Positions 46,832-56,660 of a stretch of DNA of 64,000 nucleotides are shown here, one piece after another. The position numbers were made by a program, and so were the translations under genes. Numbering within the stretch: the first letter of the stretch is position 1; each line of letters opens with the position of its first letter. Below the pieces are notes generated by a model that worked only from the letters and a program-made list of their open reading frames with translations, had not been told where the DNA came from and made no database searches. This stretch comes from JBAOHV01 sp963714875 (GTDB taxonomy: Bacteria; Actinomycetota; Acidimicrobiia; Acidimicrobiales; Microtrichaceae): assembly GCA_963714875.1 (NCBI GenBank), contig CAVQQI010000011.1, positions 1 through 64,000 on the forward strand, in the 5' to 3' direction.

Positions 46832-47473
46832 TCAGGGCCCCGGGAGCACGGTGTCGGTCTCGCGCCAGCACCACCACGCCAGCACCGACCGGTAGGGCGC
46901 GTAGGGCTCGCCGAGTGCCTCCATCTCACGCTCGGTGGGGTGCTCCGGCAGTCCGAACGCCCGCGCGTAGCCGGCACGCACGCCGTAGTCGCCGGTCGGC
47001 CAGACATCGAGCCGGTTCAGGTCCGACAGCAGGAACATCTGGGCGGTCCACGGTCCGATGCCCCGCACCACCGTGAGGTGGTCGATGACCTCACGGTCGC
47101 TCGCTCTGCCGAGCCGGTCCAGACGCACGGTGCCGTCGCTGCACTTCGTCGCCAGGTCGATCAGCGCTGCGGTCTTCGCTCCGGACAGCCCGGCGGCTCG
47201 CAGCTCCTCGGGCGGTCGGGCCAGGACGGCGCTCGGGGTGACGGGGTCACCCACCACGGCGGTCACCCGGCCCCAGATGGTCGCAGCGGCCCGGCCTGCG
47301 AGTTGCTGGTAGGCGATCGCCCGGGCGAGCACGGCGAACCGTTCACGTGTCGGCACACCACGCCGGAACGTCGGCGGGCCGTGGCGCTCGTGGAGGCGGG
47401 CCATGACGTCATCGCGTGCGGCGAGCTGCATCGAAGCCGTCTGCCAGTCCGCTCGTGATGCTGCGCGACGCAT
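46832..47473 (-). CDS. DNA-3-methyladenine glycosylase, HhH-GPD type
   Basis: A 213-aa base-excision enzyme like AlkA/Mag. The N-terminal FAVLARAIAYQQLAGRAAAT is the usual first helix pair; the helix-hairpin-helix is LTVVRGIGPWTAQMFLLSDL, followed by the catalytic Asp in DVWPTGDYGVRAGYARAF. It removes alkylated purines from DNA. ATG 47473 overlaps the stop of the enoyl-CoA hydratase gene (TGATG), so it is translated from the same message. The longer frame upstream is antisense noise. It lacks the four C-terminal cysteines of iron-sulfur members. Confidence 0.88.
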   Translation of the reverse strand: MRRAASRADWQTASMQLAARDDVMARLHERHGPPTFRRGVPTRERFAVLARAIAYQQLAGRAAATIWGRVTAVVGDPVTPSAVLARPPEELRAAGLSGAKTAALIDLATKCSDGTVRLDRLGRASDREVIDHLTVVRGIGPWTAQMFLLSDLNRLDVWPTGDYGVRAGYARAFGLPEHPTEREMEALGEPYAPYRSVLAWWCWRETDTVLPGP

Positions 47474-48330
47474 CAGCGGTTTCGGAAGCTCGGCGAACGT
47501 CGTTCCATGAACGCTCCGACGGCTTCGCCCATGTCCTCGGTGAACGACGTCATGATCTGCGTGCGGTTCTCCAGGTCGATGCCGGCGGCCAGGCTGCCGA
47601 CCTCGAGCTGGCTCCACATCACCTCCTTGGTCATCCACACCCCGGTCGGTGAGTTCGCGCAGATCTGCCGGGCGGTGTCGAGGGCCGCCTCCATCAGCAT
47701 CTCGTCGTCCACGACCCTGGTGACGAGCCCGATCCGGCCCGCCTCGTCGGACTCGACGATCCGCCCGGTGAGCATCAGCTCGAACGCTCGTGACGCACCG
47801 ATCCACCGGGGCAGCAGCCAGGAGACCCCGATGTCGCAGCCCGACAGGCCGATCCGGACGAACGCGACGTTGAACCGCGCCGAGCTGGCAGCGATGCGCA
47901 CGTCCGAGGCCAGCGCGAGCGCGAGTCCCCCGCCCGCAGCAGCGCCGTTGACCGCGGCGATGACCGGCATGCGCAGCCCCCGGAGCTTGGGCACCAGCGA
48001 TGCGATGCGCTGTTGCAGGGCCATCCCGGCCTGGACCCGGCCGGGCGCGTCGTGCTGCCGGGTCGAGGTGGGTGCCGGGGAGAGGTCCACCAGGTCGAGG
48101 CCGGCGCAGAAGCCCCTGCCGGCTCCGGTCAGCACCACCACCCGCACCTCGGGATCAGCGTCGAGCGCGTCGAGCGCGTCGTGCAGTTCGTCGATGAGCG
48201 TCAGGCTCATCGCGTTCAGCCGCTCGGGACGATCGAGGGTGAGCACTCGCACACCTTCGACGCCGCGTCCGGTCGGTGTCGTCAGCTGGAGCGTGGCGAA
48301 CGGTCGGTCGTCGGCTTCGGTCGGACTCAT
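47473..48330 (-). CDS. Enoyl-CoA hydratase/isomerase family protein
   Basis: A 285-aa crotonase-fold enzyme. VRVLTLDRPERLNAMSLTLI, then VVVLTGAGRGFCAGLDLVDL and AVNGAAAGGGLALALASDVR give the two oxyanion-hole segments, and FVRIGLSGCDIGVSWLLPRW the catalytic loop. The usual hydratase Glu at the second site appears replaced (GLSGCDIG), with the Asp as a possible acid, so the exact reaction (hydratase, isomerase or other) is open. ATG 48330 lies 26 bp after the zinc-ribbon gene, forming a three-gene unit with the downstream glycosylase. Confidence 0.87.
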   Translation of the reverse strand: MSPTEADDRPFATLQLTTPTGRGVEGVRVLTLDRPERLNAMSLTLIDELHDALDALDADPEVRVVVLTGAGRGFCAGLDLVDLSPAPTSTRQHDAPGRVQAGMALQQRIASLVPKLRGLRMPVIAAVNGAAAGGGLALALASDVRIAASSARFNVAFVRIGLSGCDIGVSWLLPRWIGASRAFELMLTGRIVESDEAGRIGLVTRVVDDEMLMEAALDTARQICANSPTGVWMTKEVMWSQLEVGSLAAGIDLENRTQIMTSFTEDMGEAVGAFMERRSPSFRNR

Positions 48331-48356
48331 GCGTCCGAGCCTGCCACGCCCGGAGT

Positions 48357-48671
48357 TCAGGCGGTGCGTTGCTGCCCTGCGGCTGCTGCGCGGCGTGCCT
48401 TGACCACGGGGGTCGTGTCGACCTCGCCGTGCGGCTCGCCGGCGGTGTCGTAGCAGGCTGCGTGGTAGTGCTCGACCCGGACCCAGGTGCCCTTCTCGTA
48501 GACGTTGCAGATGACCTGCTTGGGACGCACCTTGGCCTGGAACTTCACCCGTTCGCCGCAGGTCATGCAGTCGACGGCACTGCCGGGTTCGACGTCGCGC
48601 AGCACGGCCCGACTTCGAGCGATGCCGTTGCGGCTGCGGGTGGGCTTCTTGGTGGTCGCGGTGCTCCCCAT
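48357..48671 (-). CDS. Small zinc-ribbon-like protein
   Basis: A 104-aa basic protein (ATG 48671; the frame extends 13 codons upstream). C35-x2-C38, C55, H70 and C73 in VDCMTCGERVKFQAKVRPKQ, VICNVYEKGTWVRVE and HYHAACYDTAGEPHG form a likely zinc site. The Lys/Arg-rich first 25 residues and the polyalanine end may bind nucleic acid. I recognise it as an actinobacterial conserved hypothetical but know no function. It precedes the enoyl-CoA hydratase gene by 26 bp, so probably shares its transcript. Confidence 0.7.
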   Translation of the reverse strand: MGSTATTKKPTRSRNGIARSRAVLRDVEPGSAVDCMTCGERVKFQAKVRPKQVICNVYEKGTWVRVEHYHAACYDTAGEPHGEVDTTPVVKARRAAAAGQQRTA

Positions 48672-48718
48672 GCACAGGTCATCGGCGCACCGGACGCGCC
48701 GCATGAACAATCAGCGGC

Positions 48719-50414
48719 TCAGCGCGTGAGCGGCTTGTACTTGATGCGATGGGGCTGCGCGGCGTCGGCTCCGAGCTCCTTGCGTCGGACCGCCTCGTAC
48801 TCGCTGAAGTTGCCCTCGAACCAGCGGACCTGTGAGTCGCCCTCGAACGCGAGCATGTGGGTTGCGATGCGGTCCAGGAACCAGCGGTCGTGGGAGATGA
48901 CCACGGCGCATCCGGGGAAGGCCTCGAGTGCGTCCTCGAGGGCCCGCAACGTGTCGACATCGAGATCGTTGGTCGGCTCATCCAACAGCAGCACGTTCCC
49001 GCCCGAGCGGAGGAGCTTCGCCAGGTGCACACGGTTGCGCTCCCCGCCGGACAGCTCTCCGACCTTCTTCTGCTGATCGGGCCCCCGGAAGTTGAAGCTC
49101 GCGCAGTAGGCCCGACCGTTGACCTCCCGGTTGCCGACCTTCAGCAGGTCCTGGCCGTCGGTGATCTCCTGGTAGGCGGTGCGGTCCGGGTCCAGCGAGT
49201 CGCGCGACTGATCGACGTAGGACAGCTGCACGGTGGATCCGATGGTGAGCGTCCCCGCGTCGGGCCCGTCCTCGCCGCCGCCGTTCGCAGCATCGACGAT
49301 CATTCGGAACAAGCGTCGTCTTGCCCGCGCCGTTGGGACCGATGATGCCGACGATGCCCGCAGGGGGGAGGCTGAACGACAGGTCCTCGATCAGGAGGCG
49401 GTCGTCGTAGCCCTTGCGCAGGTGCTCCGCCGCGATGACGAGGTCGCCCAGACGTGGACCGGGGGGAATGGCGATCTCGAGCTTGTTGGACTGCTCACGG
49501 TCCGATTCCGCCTCGTTCTGGAGCTTCTCGTAGGCCTGGAGCCGCGCCTTGCTCTTGGCCTGACGTGCCTTGGGCGCCATGCGCACCCACTCGAGCTCAC
49601 GCTCGAGTGTCTTGCGCCGGCTGTCGCTCGCCTTCTCCTCGAGTGACAGCCGTCGCTCCTTCTGTTCCAGCCAGCTGGAGTAGTTGCCCTCGAAGGGGAT
49701 GCCGCGGCCGTGGTCGAGTTCGAGGATCCACTGGGCGACGTTGTCGAGGAAGTAGCGGTCGTGGGTGATGGCGACCACGGTGCCGGGGTAGTCCTGCAGG
49801 AATCGCTCGAGCCAGGCGACCGACTCGGCGTCGAGGTGGTTGGTCGGTTCGTCCAGCAGGAGCAGGTCGGGCGCCGACAGCAGCAGACGGCAGAGCGCGA
49901 CCCGTCGCCGCTCCCCGCCGGAGAGCACCGTGACATCTGCATCCGGCGGCGGGAGCCGCAGCGCGTCCATCGCGATGTCGATGGTGCGTTGCAGGTCCCA
50001 CGCATTGGCCGCCTCGATCTTCGCTTCGATCTCGGCCTGCTGTGCACCCAGCTTCTCGTAGTCGGCGTCGGGGTCGCTCCACTGGGCCATCAGCGCGTCG
50101 TAGTCGGTCAGCAGCGAGGCAACGCCAGCCACCCCGTCCATCACGTTGCCCAGGACGTCCTTGTCAGGGTCGAGCTGGGGCTCCTGTTCCAGCAGCCCGA
50201 CCGAGAAGCCGGGGGTGAGCCGGGCCTCGCCGGTGTACTCGTCGTCGCGGCCCGACATGATGCCCAGCAGCGTGGACTTGCCCGAGCCGTTCGCGCCGAG
50301 CACACCGATCTTCGCTCCGGGGAAGAACGACAGCGAGATGTCCTTCAGCACGTCTCGATCCGGTGGGACGAACTTGCCCACGCGATGCATGGTGAAGATG
50401 TACTGGGCGCTCAT
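48719..50414 (-). CDS. ettA: ABC-F translational factor EttA, frameshifted here
   Basis: An approximately 564-aa ABC-F protein with two ATPase domains that gates ribosomes by sensing energy state. Domain 1 has GVLGANGSGKSTLLGIM and LSGGERRRVALCRLLLSAPD, then DEPTNHLDAESVAWLERFL; the arm and charged linker follow; domain 2 has IGIIGPNGAGKTTL-like P-loop and ELSGGERNRVHLAKLLRSGG. Frame is lost at 49307-49313 right after the second P-loop: GAGKTTLVPNDRR becomes GAGKTTLFRMIVDAANGGG when one T of CTTGTTC is removed. The end KYKPLTR is the EttA signature. ATG 50414 has TACGCT 8 bp upstream. Confidence 0.9.
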
Positions 50415-50422
50415 GGCGACCG

Positions 50423-50428
50423 AGCGTA
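50423..50428 (-). promoter_or_regulatory. ettA: -10 element, leaderless type
   Basis: TACGCT on the minus strand ends 8 bp before ATG 50414. Confidence 0.45.
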
Positions 50429-50482
50429 CCGGCCACGCCGGCGCTCCTGGTCACGTGGCGGTAGCCGTGGGGACGCGAGAAA

Positions 50483-50504
50483 TCCCGGGCGTCTCGGCCC
50501 GGGG
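50483..50504 (-). terminator. Hairpin after the RNase gene
   Basis: CCCGGGC (50484-50490) and GCCCGGG (50497-50503) with a 6-nt loop, 31 bp past the stop of the 50535-51998 gene, before the ettA promoter. Confidence 0.45.
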
Positions 50505-50534
50505 CTTCCCGATGTCGTGATGGGCCTGACGGCT

Positions 50535-51998
50535 TCAGCGCTTGGCTGGTGCCTTCTTGGCTGGTGCCTTCTTGGCTGGTGCCTTCTTGGCTGGTGCCTT
50601 CTTGGCTGGTGCCTTCTTGGCTGGTGCCTTCTTGGCTGGTGCCTTCTTGGCTGGTGCCTTCTTGGCTGGTGCCTTCTTGGCTGGTGCCTTCTTGGCTGGT
50701 GCCTTCTTGGCTGGTGCCTTCTTGGCTGGTGCCTTCTTGGCTGGTGCCTTCTTGGCTGGTGCCTTCTTGGCTGGTGCCTTCTTGGCTGGTGCCTTCTTGG
50801 CTGGTGCCTTCTTCGCCGGTGCCTTCTTGGCCGGAGCCTTCTTGGCTGGTGCCTTCTTCGCAGCTGCCTTCTTGGCCGGAGCCTTCTTCGCAGGTGCCTT
50901 CTTGGTTGCCACAGTTGCCTCCTCGGCGGACTCTTCCGAGACCAGTGGGGTGTTGTTGTCGACCTCGTCGTCAGACGACTCGGCCGTGTCGACTTCGATG
51001 TTTTCGAAGCCGGGAAGTGCAAGGTCGATACCGCGGCGCGGTGTGTCGAATCCCTGCACGATGAAGGGGCGGACCTCGCCCACGTTCAGCACCTCTCGGG
51101 CGCTGCGTGGAGCCGGGTCGCCCATGGACTTGAGCCCGATGTAGCAGCGCGCCCCGTCGACGTCCACATATGCGCCGTGCGAGGAGAACTCGCTCACCTT
51201 CGCGTCGACGGCGCTGCCGAGGTGGTGGTTCGTGACGAATCCCAGGAATGCGGCGGGGGAGTTGATCGGATCGCTCGGCCCGCCGCGGCGCTTGCTGCTC
51301 GAACCCGCCGCACGGGACGACGTCGTCCTGGCTCGGGAAGCCGGCGCGTCCTTGGGGCCGTCCGCTGCAGCGGGCCCCTTGCGGCGTCGGCGCGTCGATC
51401 CGGCCTTGGTCGTGGTCGCGTCCGTCGTCGTGGTCGCGTCCTTGGTCGTCGCGTCCTTGGTCGTGGTCGCGTCCTTGGTCGATGCGGCCGAGGCCTGTCG
51501 TCCCGAGGAGCGTTTCGTCGGAGCCTCCGCGGACTTCGTCGCCTTCTTCGCGTCGCGGGTCGCTCGTCGACTCACCGGACCGCGCACCGGTACGCGCGCC
51601 ACGTACACCCACCCGACACCGGGCACCGGCTTGCCACCCCAGAGCCGTCCCTCGTCGAAGAGCCACTCGTAGGTGGCGTGGAACTCCTGGAACGAGTCGT
51701 TGGACAGCACGGTCGCACCCGATCGCTCCGCGATCTGCAGCACGAAGGCATCGCCACGTCCGACCGCGCCAGCAGGTGGGGTGAGGATCTCGCCGGCGAG
51801 GACCGCGGCTTCGTACACCTCCCGCTCGGAGGGGTCGATGCGGTGGGCGAACGTGGCGTCCACCACGACCACGACGTTGTCGAAGGTGTGTTCTTTGAGG
51901 AAGTCGCGGACGGCTTCGTCCAACTGCGCGAGAGAAGGTGCTGTGCGGCCTTCGGTCGCGATGTTGGATCCGTCGACGACGAGTTGGGAAGAGGTCAT
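50535..51998 (-). CDS. Regnase/NYN-type RNase with S1-like domain and (AKKAP)n tail
   Basis: A 487-aa protein in four parts. Residues 1-135 match the Zc3h12a-type NYN/PIN RNase fold: LVVDGSNIATEGR with D9, VVVVVDATFAHRI with D47, GRGDAFVLQIAERSGATVLS with D83, then ND at 100-101. Residues 140-245 are a basic, low-complexity linker with KDATT repeats. Residues about 258-330 look like an S1 RNA-binding barrel (LGSAVDAKVSEFSSHGAYVD, then VGEVRPFIVQGFDTPRRGID). An acidic patch precedes residues 365-487, a histone-H1-like AKKAP repeat tail. It probably binds and cuts RNA; nucleoid binding through the tail is possible. ATG 51998; monocistronic. The repeat is also present as DNA (50551-50805). Confidence 0.8.
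   Translation of the reverse strand: MTSSQLVVDGSNIATEGRTAPSLAQLDEAVRDFLKEHTFDNVVVVVDATFAHRIDPSEREVYEAAVLAGEILTPPAGAVGRGDAFVLQIAERSGATVLSNDSFQEFHATYEWLFDEGRLWGGKPVPGVGWVYVARVPVRGPVSRRATRDAKKATKSAEAPTKRSSGRQASAASTKDATTTKDATTKDATTTTDATTTKAGSTRRRRKGPAAADGPKDAPASRARTTSSRAAGSSSKRRGGPSDPINSPAAFLGFVTNHHLGSAVDAKVSEFSSHGAYVDVDGARCYIGLKSMGDPAPRSAREVLNVGEVRPFIVQGFDTPRRGIDLALPGFENIEVDTAESSDDEVDNNTPLVSEESAEEATVATKKAPAKKAPAKKAAAKKAPAKKAPAKKAPAKKAPAKKAPAKKAPAKKAPAKKAPAKKAPAKKAPAKKAPAKKAPAKKAPAKKAPAKKAPAKKAPAKKAPAKKAPAKKAPAKKAPAKKAPAKR
50551..50805. repeat. 17 perfect copies of a 15-bp tandem repeat
   Basis: The unit GCCTTCTTGGCTGGT is repeated 17 times without a mismatch, then continues as about six diverged copies to about 50910. 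Read on the minus strand each unit is five codons (Ala-Lys-Lys-Ala-Pro), so gain or loss of units changes the RNase tail length but never its frame. The perfect part lies at the protein's C-terminus, the diverged part further in, suggesting recent expansion from the 3' end. Confidence 0.92.
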
Positions 51999-52124
51999 CT
52001 CGATGCATCAGTGAAGCAGGGTTTGCGACGAAAGCGGGGGAAATCGCCGGGTGGTGTCGCGCCGACGTCCATCGCGGACTCCGGGGGTCGTTGCAGTCAA
52101 TACCGGGTAGGGGTATAGGTCGAC

Positions 52125-52130
52125 TACGAT
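52125..52130 (+). promoter_or_regulatory. -10 element, leaderless type
   Basis: TACGAT ends 8 bp before ATG 52139. Confidence 0.5.
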
Positions 52131-52138
52131 CCGGGGTC

Positions 52139-52762
52139 ATGATCGCAGCAGTGCTGTTCGACTTCGGCGGCGTGATCCTGTCCAGTCCCTTCGAGGCGTT
52201 CGCGGCCCATGAGCGGCGCGTCGGTCTGCCCGAGGGGTTCATCCGGAGGGTGAACGCGACGAATCCCGACCGCAACGCCTGGGCGCAGCTGGAGCGTGGC
52301 GAGGTGGACCTGGACCAGTTCGTGCAGGTCTTCGAGTCCGAAGCTGCAGCGCTGGGTCACCAGGTCGACGGCGCCGAGGTGCTGGAGTGCCTGCGCGGGG
52401 AGTTGCGGCCGCGGATGGTCGAGGCGCTCCGCCGTTGCAGCGACCGCTACGCGACCGCGTTGCTGACCAACAACTTCCTCACCGGTTCGCCGGACTGGTC
52501 GAGCGGCGGCAGCTTCGCCGGGCTCGTGGATCTGTTCGACGTCGTGGTGGAGTCGTCACGGGTGGGGGTCAGGAAGCCGGAGCAGCGCTTCTACGAGATC
52601 GCGCTGGAGGAGCTCGGCATCGCGGCATCGGAGGCAGTCTTCCTGGACGACCTCGGGGTCAACCTCAAGCCGGCCCGGGCGATGGGCATGACGACCATCA
52701 AGGTGGTCGATCCCGATGCCGCGCTCGACGAGCTGTCGGCGATCACCGGCCTGGAGCTGTGA
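52139..52762 (+). CDS. HAD-superfamily hydrolase
   Basis: A 207-aa haloacid-dehalogenase-fold phosphatase. Motif I is AVLFDFGGVIL (with Gly where many have the second Asp, as in the epoxide-hydrolase-N and ACAD10-like groups), motif II ALLTNNFL, motif III Lys in VGVRKPEQRFYEIALEELGI, and motif IV VFLDDLGVNLKPARAMGM. The cap is a small helical C1 insertion. The missing second Asp of motif I may mean a non-phosphatase reaction. Start ATG 52139 on the -10 hexamer. It is divergent from the RNase gene and convergent with kgd. Confidence 0.86.
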   Translation: MIAAVLFDFGGVILSSPFEAFAAHERRVGLPEGFIRRVNATNPDRNAWAQLERGEVDLDQFVQVFESEAAALGHQVDGAEVLECLRGELRPRMVEALRRCSDRYATALLTNNFLTGSPDWSSGGSFAGLVDLFDVVVESSRVGVRKPEQRFYEIALEELGIAASEAVFLDDLGVNLKPARAMGMTTIKVVDPDAALDELSAITGLEL

Positions 52763-52828
52763 CCGTCGCCCCCTGCGACCGCCGACATCAGCTGCTGCGG
52801 TGTCGAGCGGCGATCCAGCCGGTCGGGG

Positions 52829-55800
52829 TCAGCGGAAGCCGGCGGTCGACTTGTCCTCGAGCGGGGCGAACGCCGCGGCCAGGATCATGTTCTGCTCCTG
52901 TGCGTGGATCGCATGGCTGCCGGTCGCGGGGCTTCCCTCGTCGGGCCGGCTGATGCGGCGGATCTCGTAGTCGGCACCGAGCGCTTCGTACAGCCGCCCC
53001 TTGATGGAGTTCCACGGCCCCATGTTCTCGGGCTCCTCCTGGAGCCAGATCACCTCTCGCACGTTGGGGAACCGCGCGAGCTCCTTCTCGAGCGCCTCGT
53101 AGGGCCACGGGTACAGCTGCTCCACGCGCGCCACGGCGACGTCGTGGCCGAGCTCGTCGCGCATGGTGATCGCCTCCTGGCCGACCTTGCCGGAGGCGAG
53201 CACCATGCGAGTGACCCTCGCCGGGTCGAGCGAGCTCGAGGTGTCCCCGAGCAACTCCTGGAACGAGCCGCTCGTGAGTGAGTCGACGCTGGAGCGGTAG
53301 CGCTTGTCGCGCAGGCCGGACTTCGGCGTGGACACGACGAGCGGCTTGCGCACGCTGCGTCGAACCTGCCGCCGCAGGAGGTGGAAGTACTGCGCCGACG
53401 TCGTCGGCTGGCAGACCTGGATGTTGTCCTCGGCGCACAGCAGGAGGAACCGCTCGAGCCGCGCCGATGAGTGCTCCGGGCCCTGGCCCTCGTAGCCGTG
53501 GGGCAGCAGCATCACCAGGCCGGAGGTCTGGCCCCACTTGTCCTCGGCGGCCACGATGAACTGGTCGATGACGATCTGGGCGCCGTTGGCGAAGTCGCCG
53601 AACTGCCCCTCCCACATGACCAGGGTCTCGGGGTTCTTCACCGTGTAGCCGTACTCGAAGCCGAGCGCCGCGTACTCGCTGAGCAGCGAGTCGTAGATCC
53701 ACAGTTCGGTCGAGGGCGGATCTGCCAGCTGGGAGAGGGGGACGAACTCGTTGCCCGTCTCGTAGTCGAACAACGTGGAGTGGCGGTTGGAGAAGGTGCC
53801 GCGGCGCGAGTCCTGCCCGGCCAGACGGACCGAGGTTCCCTCGTCGAGCAGCGAGCCGAAGGCGAGCGCCTCGGCGAGAGCCCAGTCGACCTCGCCGCCG
53901 GCGAACAGGGCGTCTCGGGCGGACAGCTGCTTCGCGAGCTTGGGGTGCACGACGAAGCCCTCGGGGATCGTCGAGAGTGCGTCGTAGACCCGGTCGAGCC
54001 CTGCTGCGCCCGACGCCGGTCTCGACGTGGGGCAACACGCCCTTGTTGGGAGGATGCGGTGCCGCGACGAACTCCTCGTCGGGCGCCCCCTGGCGCGTCT
54101 CGTCGAGTGCACGTTGGAGGCGTCCGTGGAAGTCCTCGAGCACCTGCTCAGCCTGTTCCATGGAGAAGTCGCCACGGCGCACCAGCGTCTCGACGAAGCG
54201 CTTGCGCACGCTGCGCAGCTCCTCGATGGTGCGGTACATCAACGGCTGGGTGTAGCTGGGGTCGTCGCCCTCGTTGTGACCGTGACGGCGGTAGCACACC
54301 ATGTCGATCACGATGTCCTTGTGGAACCGCTGGCGGTACGCGAACGCCAGACGTGCCACACGCACGCAGGCCTCGGGGTCGTCGCCGTTGACGTGGATGA
54401 TCGGCGCCTGCACCGCCTTGGCGATGTCGGTGGAGTACTCCGAGCTGCGAGCCGATTCCGGTGGCGTGGTGAACCCCAGCTGGTTGTTCACGATGACGTG
54501 GATGGTTCCGCCGACCCGGTAGCCCTTGATGAGCGAGAGGTTGAGCGTCTCGGCGACCACACCTTGGCCAGCGAACGCCGCGTCGCCGTGCATGAGGATC
54601 GGCAGCACGGGGAACGGGCGCTCGTACTCGTAGGGGATCTGGTCCATCCGGGCTCGTGCCATGCCCTCGACCACCGGATTGACCGCCTCGAGGTGCGACG
54701 GGTTGGCCGCCAGGCTGACCGGCAGCGAGGCGCCGGAACGCGACTCGAAGGTGCCCTCCGCTCCCAGGTGGTACTTCACGTCGCCCGAGCCCTGGATGGA
54801 GTCGGGGTCGACATAGCCCTCGAACTCCCGGAAGAGCTGCGCGTACGACTTGCCGACGATGTTGGCCAGCACGTTCAGACGTCCGCGGTGCGACATGCCG
54901 AGCACGGCGGAGTCGAGGCCCTGATCGGCTGCCTCCTCCAGCACTGCGTCGAGGATCGGGATGAGCGACTCTGCGCCCTCCAGGCCGAACCGCTTCTGGC
55001 CCAGGTACTTGGTGGCCAGGAACTTCTCGAGCGCCTCGGCAGCGTTGAGGCGGTCGAGGATGTGGCGCTGGTCGTCGACGGGCAGCTTGCTCGGCGCCCC
55101 CTCGACCTGCTCCTGGATCCAGCGCTTCTCCTCGGGCTCCTGGATGTGCATGTACTCGATGCCGACCGAACGGCAGTACGCGTCGCGCAGGATGTGGAGG
55201 ATCTCGCCGAGCGCCAGGCGCCGGGTGCCACCGACCGCCGCGTAGATGCCGACGTCACCGCCGGTGAGGAACTCGCGGTCGAGATCCCAGATCGTCAGCC
55301 CGTAGGTGGCAGGGTCGAGCTCGGGGTGCATCTCGGGCGGCTTCGCTGCGAGCGGGTCCAGGTCAGCTATGAGGTGACCGCGGACCCGGTGCATGTTGAT
55401 GAGGGTCGACACCTGCATCTGCTTGACGAGCTGCGAGGAGTCGTGGTCGACGGGGTTGGAGTCCTGGCGCCACTGCACGGCCTCGTAGGGCACCCCGATC
55501 GACCGGAACACCTCGTCGTAGAAGGCCTCCTCGCCCATCAGCAGACGGTGGATGTGCTGCAGCAGCATCCCTGACTCGGCACCTTGGATGATGCGGTGGT
55601 CGTAGGTCGAGGAGATGGTGATGACCTTGGACAGCCCCAGCTCGGCGATGGTGTGGGGGTCGGCCCCCGCGAAGCTGGTCGGGAACGTCAGCGAGCCGAC
55701 GCCGATGATGGCGCCCTGGCCCGGCATGAGGCGGGGGACCGAACGCTCGGTGCCGATGGTGCCGGGGTTGGTCAGGGTGACGGTGACGCCGGCGAAGTCG

Positions 55801-56519
55801 TCGACGGTCAACTTGTTGGTCTTGGCCTTGCGGACCAGCTCGTCGTAGACGGCCATGAACCCGCCGAAGTCGAGGGTGTCGGCGTCGGCGATGCAGGGGA
55901 CCAGCAGCGAGCGCGAGCCGTCGCGCTTCTCCATGTCGATCGCGATGCCGAGCCCGAGGTGTTGGTTGCGGACCAGGCGTGGTTCGCCGTCGGGTCCTGC
56001 CACGAAGGAGTTGTTGAGCGCCGGCATGTGGTCGGCGATGGCCCGCACGAGGGCGTAGCCGATCAGGTGGGTGAAGCTGACCTTTCCGCCGCGGGTGCGT
56101 CCCAGGTAGCCGTTGATGATGTTGCGGTTGACCTCGAGCAGCTTCGCCGGGACCTCTCGGAACGACGTCGCGGTGGGAACCTCGAGCGAGGCTTCCATGT
56201 TCGTGACGATCCGTGCGCCGACGCCGCGGATCGCGTCACCGATGAGCTCGCTGTCGGCCGTCGGCGCGGCGGCCGGACGGGAGGGGGCAGGTGCAGGTGC
56301 AGGTGTCGACGGGGCAGGAGCTGACATGGCCGGAGCGGCCGTTGCGCCGGGAACCTCACCACCGGGGTTGGCAAGGGGTCGCCCGGGCGGTCGGTAGTCG
56401 GCGAAGAACTCCCGCCAGCTGTCCGAGACCGAGGAGGGGTCACTCAGGTAGTGCTCGTGCATCTCCTCGACCAACCATGCGTTGGGTCCAAGGGGTTCCG
56501 GGGGGTGCTCATCGGCCAC
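52829..56519 (-). CDS. kgd: Multifunctional 2-oxoglutarate metabolism enzyme Kgd, frameshifted here
   Basis: An approximately 1229-aa actinobacterial fusion of the E2 acyltransferase and E1 decarboxylase domains of 2-oxoglutarate dehydrogenase, working in the TCA cycle. NAWLVEEMHEHYLSDPSSVS opens it, then a Pro/Ala linker, the E2 domain (catalytic STYDHRIIQGAESG) and the E1 domain with GMSHRGRLNVLANIVGKSYA, the ThDP motif HGDAAFAGQGVVAE, and RHGHNEGDDPSYTQPLMY. No lipoyl domain, as expected. Frame is lost at 54007-54014: VETGVGRSRARPG becomes VETGVGAAGLDRVYDALSTI when one C of CCC (plus strand) is removed. GTG 56519 has TAGCAT 8 bp upstream. Confidence 0.92.
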
Positions 56520-56527
56520 GGTCGGCG

Positions 56528-56533
56528 ATGCTA
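56528..56533 (-). promoter_or_regulatory. kgd: -10 element, leaderless type
   Basis: TAGCAT on the minus strand ends 8 bp before GTG 56519. Confidence 0.45.
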
Positions 56534-56647
56534 CCGCCCGGTGACCGCCGGACCGGGCCACCGCTGCGGTGCTCGTCGTTGCAGCTCGTCGGACGGTCGA
56601 GGGGGGATCACGTCCACTCGTCGGCCTCGCCCGGCGCCGACCGCGCG

Positions 56648-56653
56648 TAGATT
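56648..56653 (+). promoter_or_regulatory. -10 element, leaderless type
   Basis: TAGATT ends 7 bp before GTG 56661. Confidence 0.55.
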
Positions 56654-56660
56654 CGCCGTC

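Noticed and set aside
50541..50910. Possible CRISPR array
   Set aside because: The repeats are directly adjacent with no spacers, 15 bp long and in frame with a protein.
50542..51144. Long plus-strand open frames reading GAFLA and WLVPS repeats
   Set aside because: They are antisense readings of the AKKAP repeat; with a 15-bp unit free of stops every frame stays open.
49710..52118. 802-codon plus-strand frame over ettA and the RNase
   Set aside because: Spans two real minus-strand genes and the repeat; no domain is visible.
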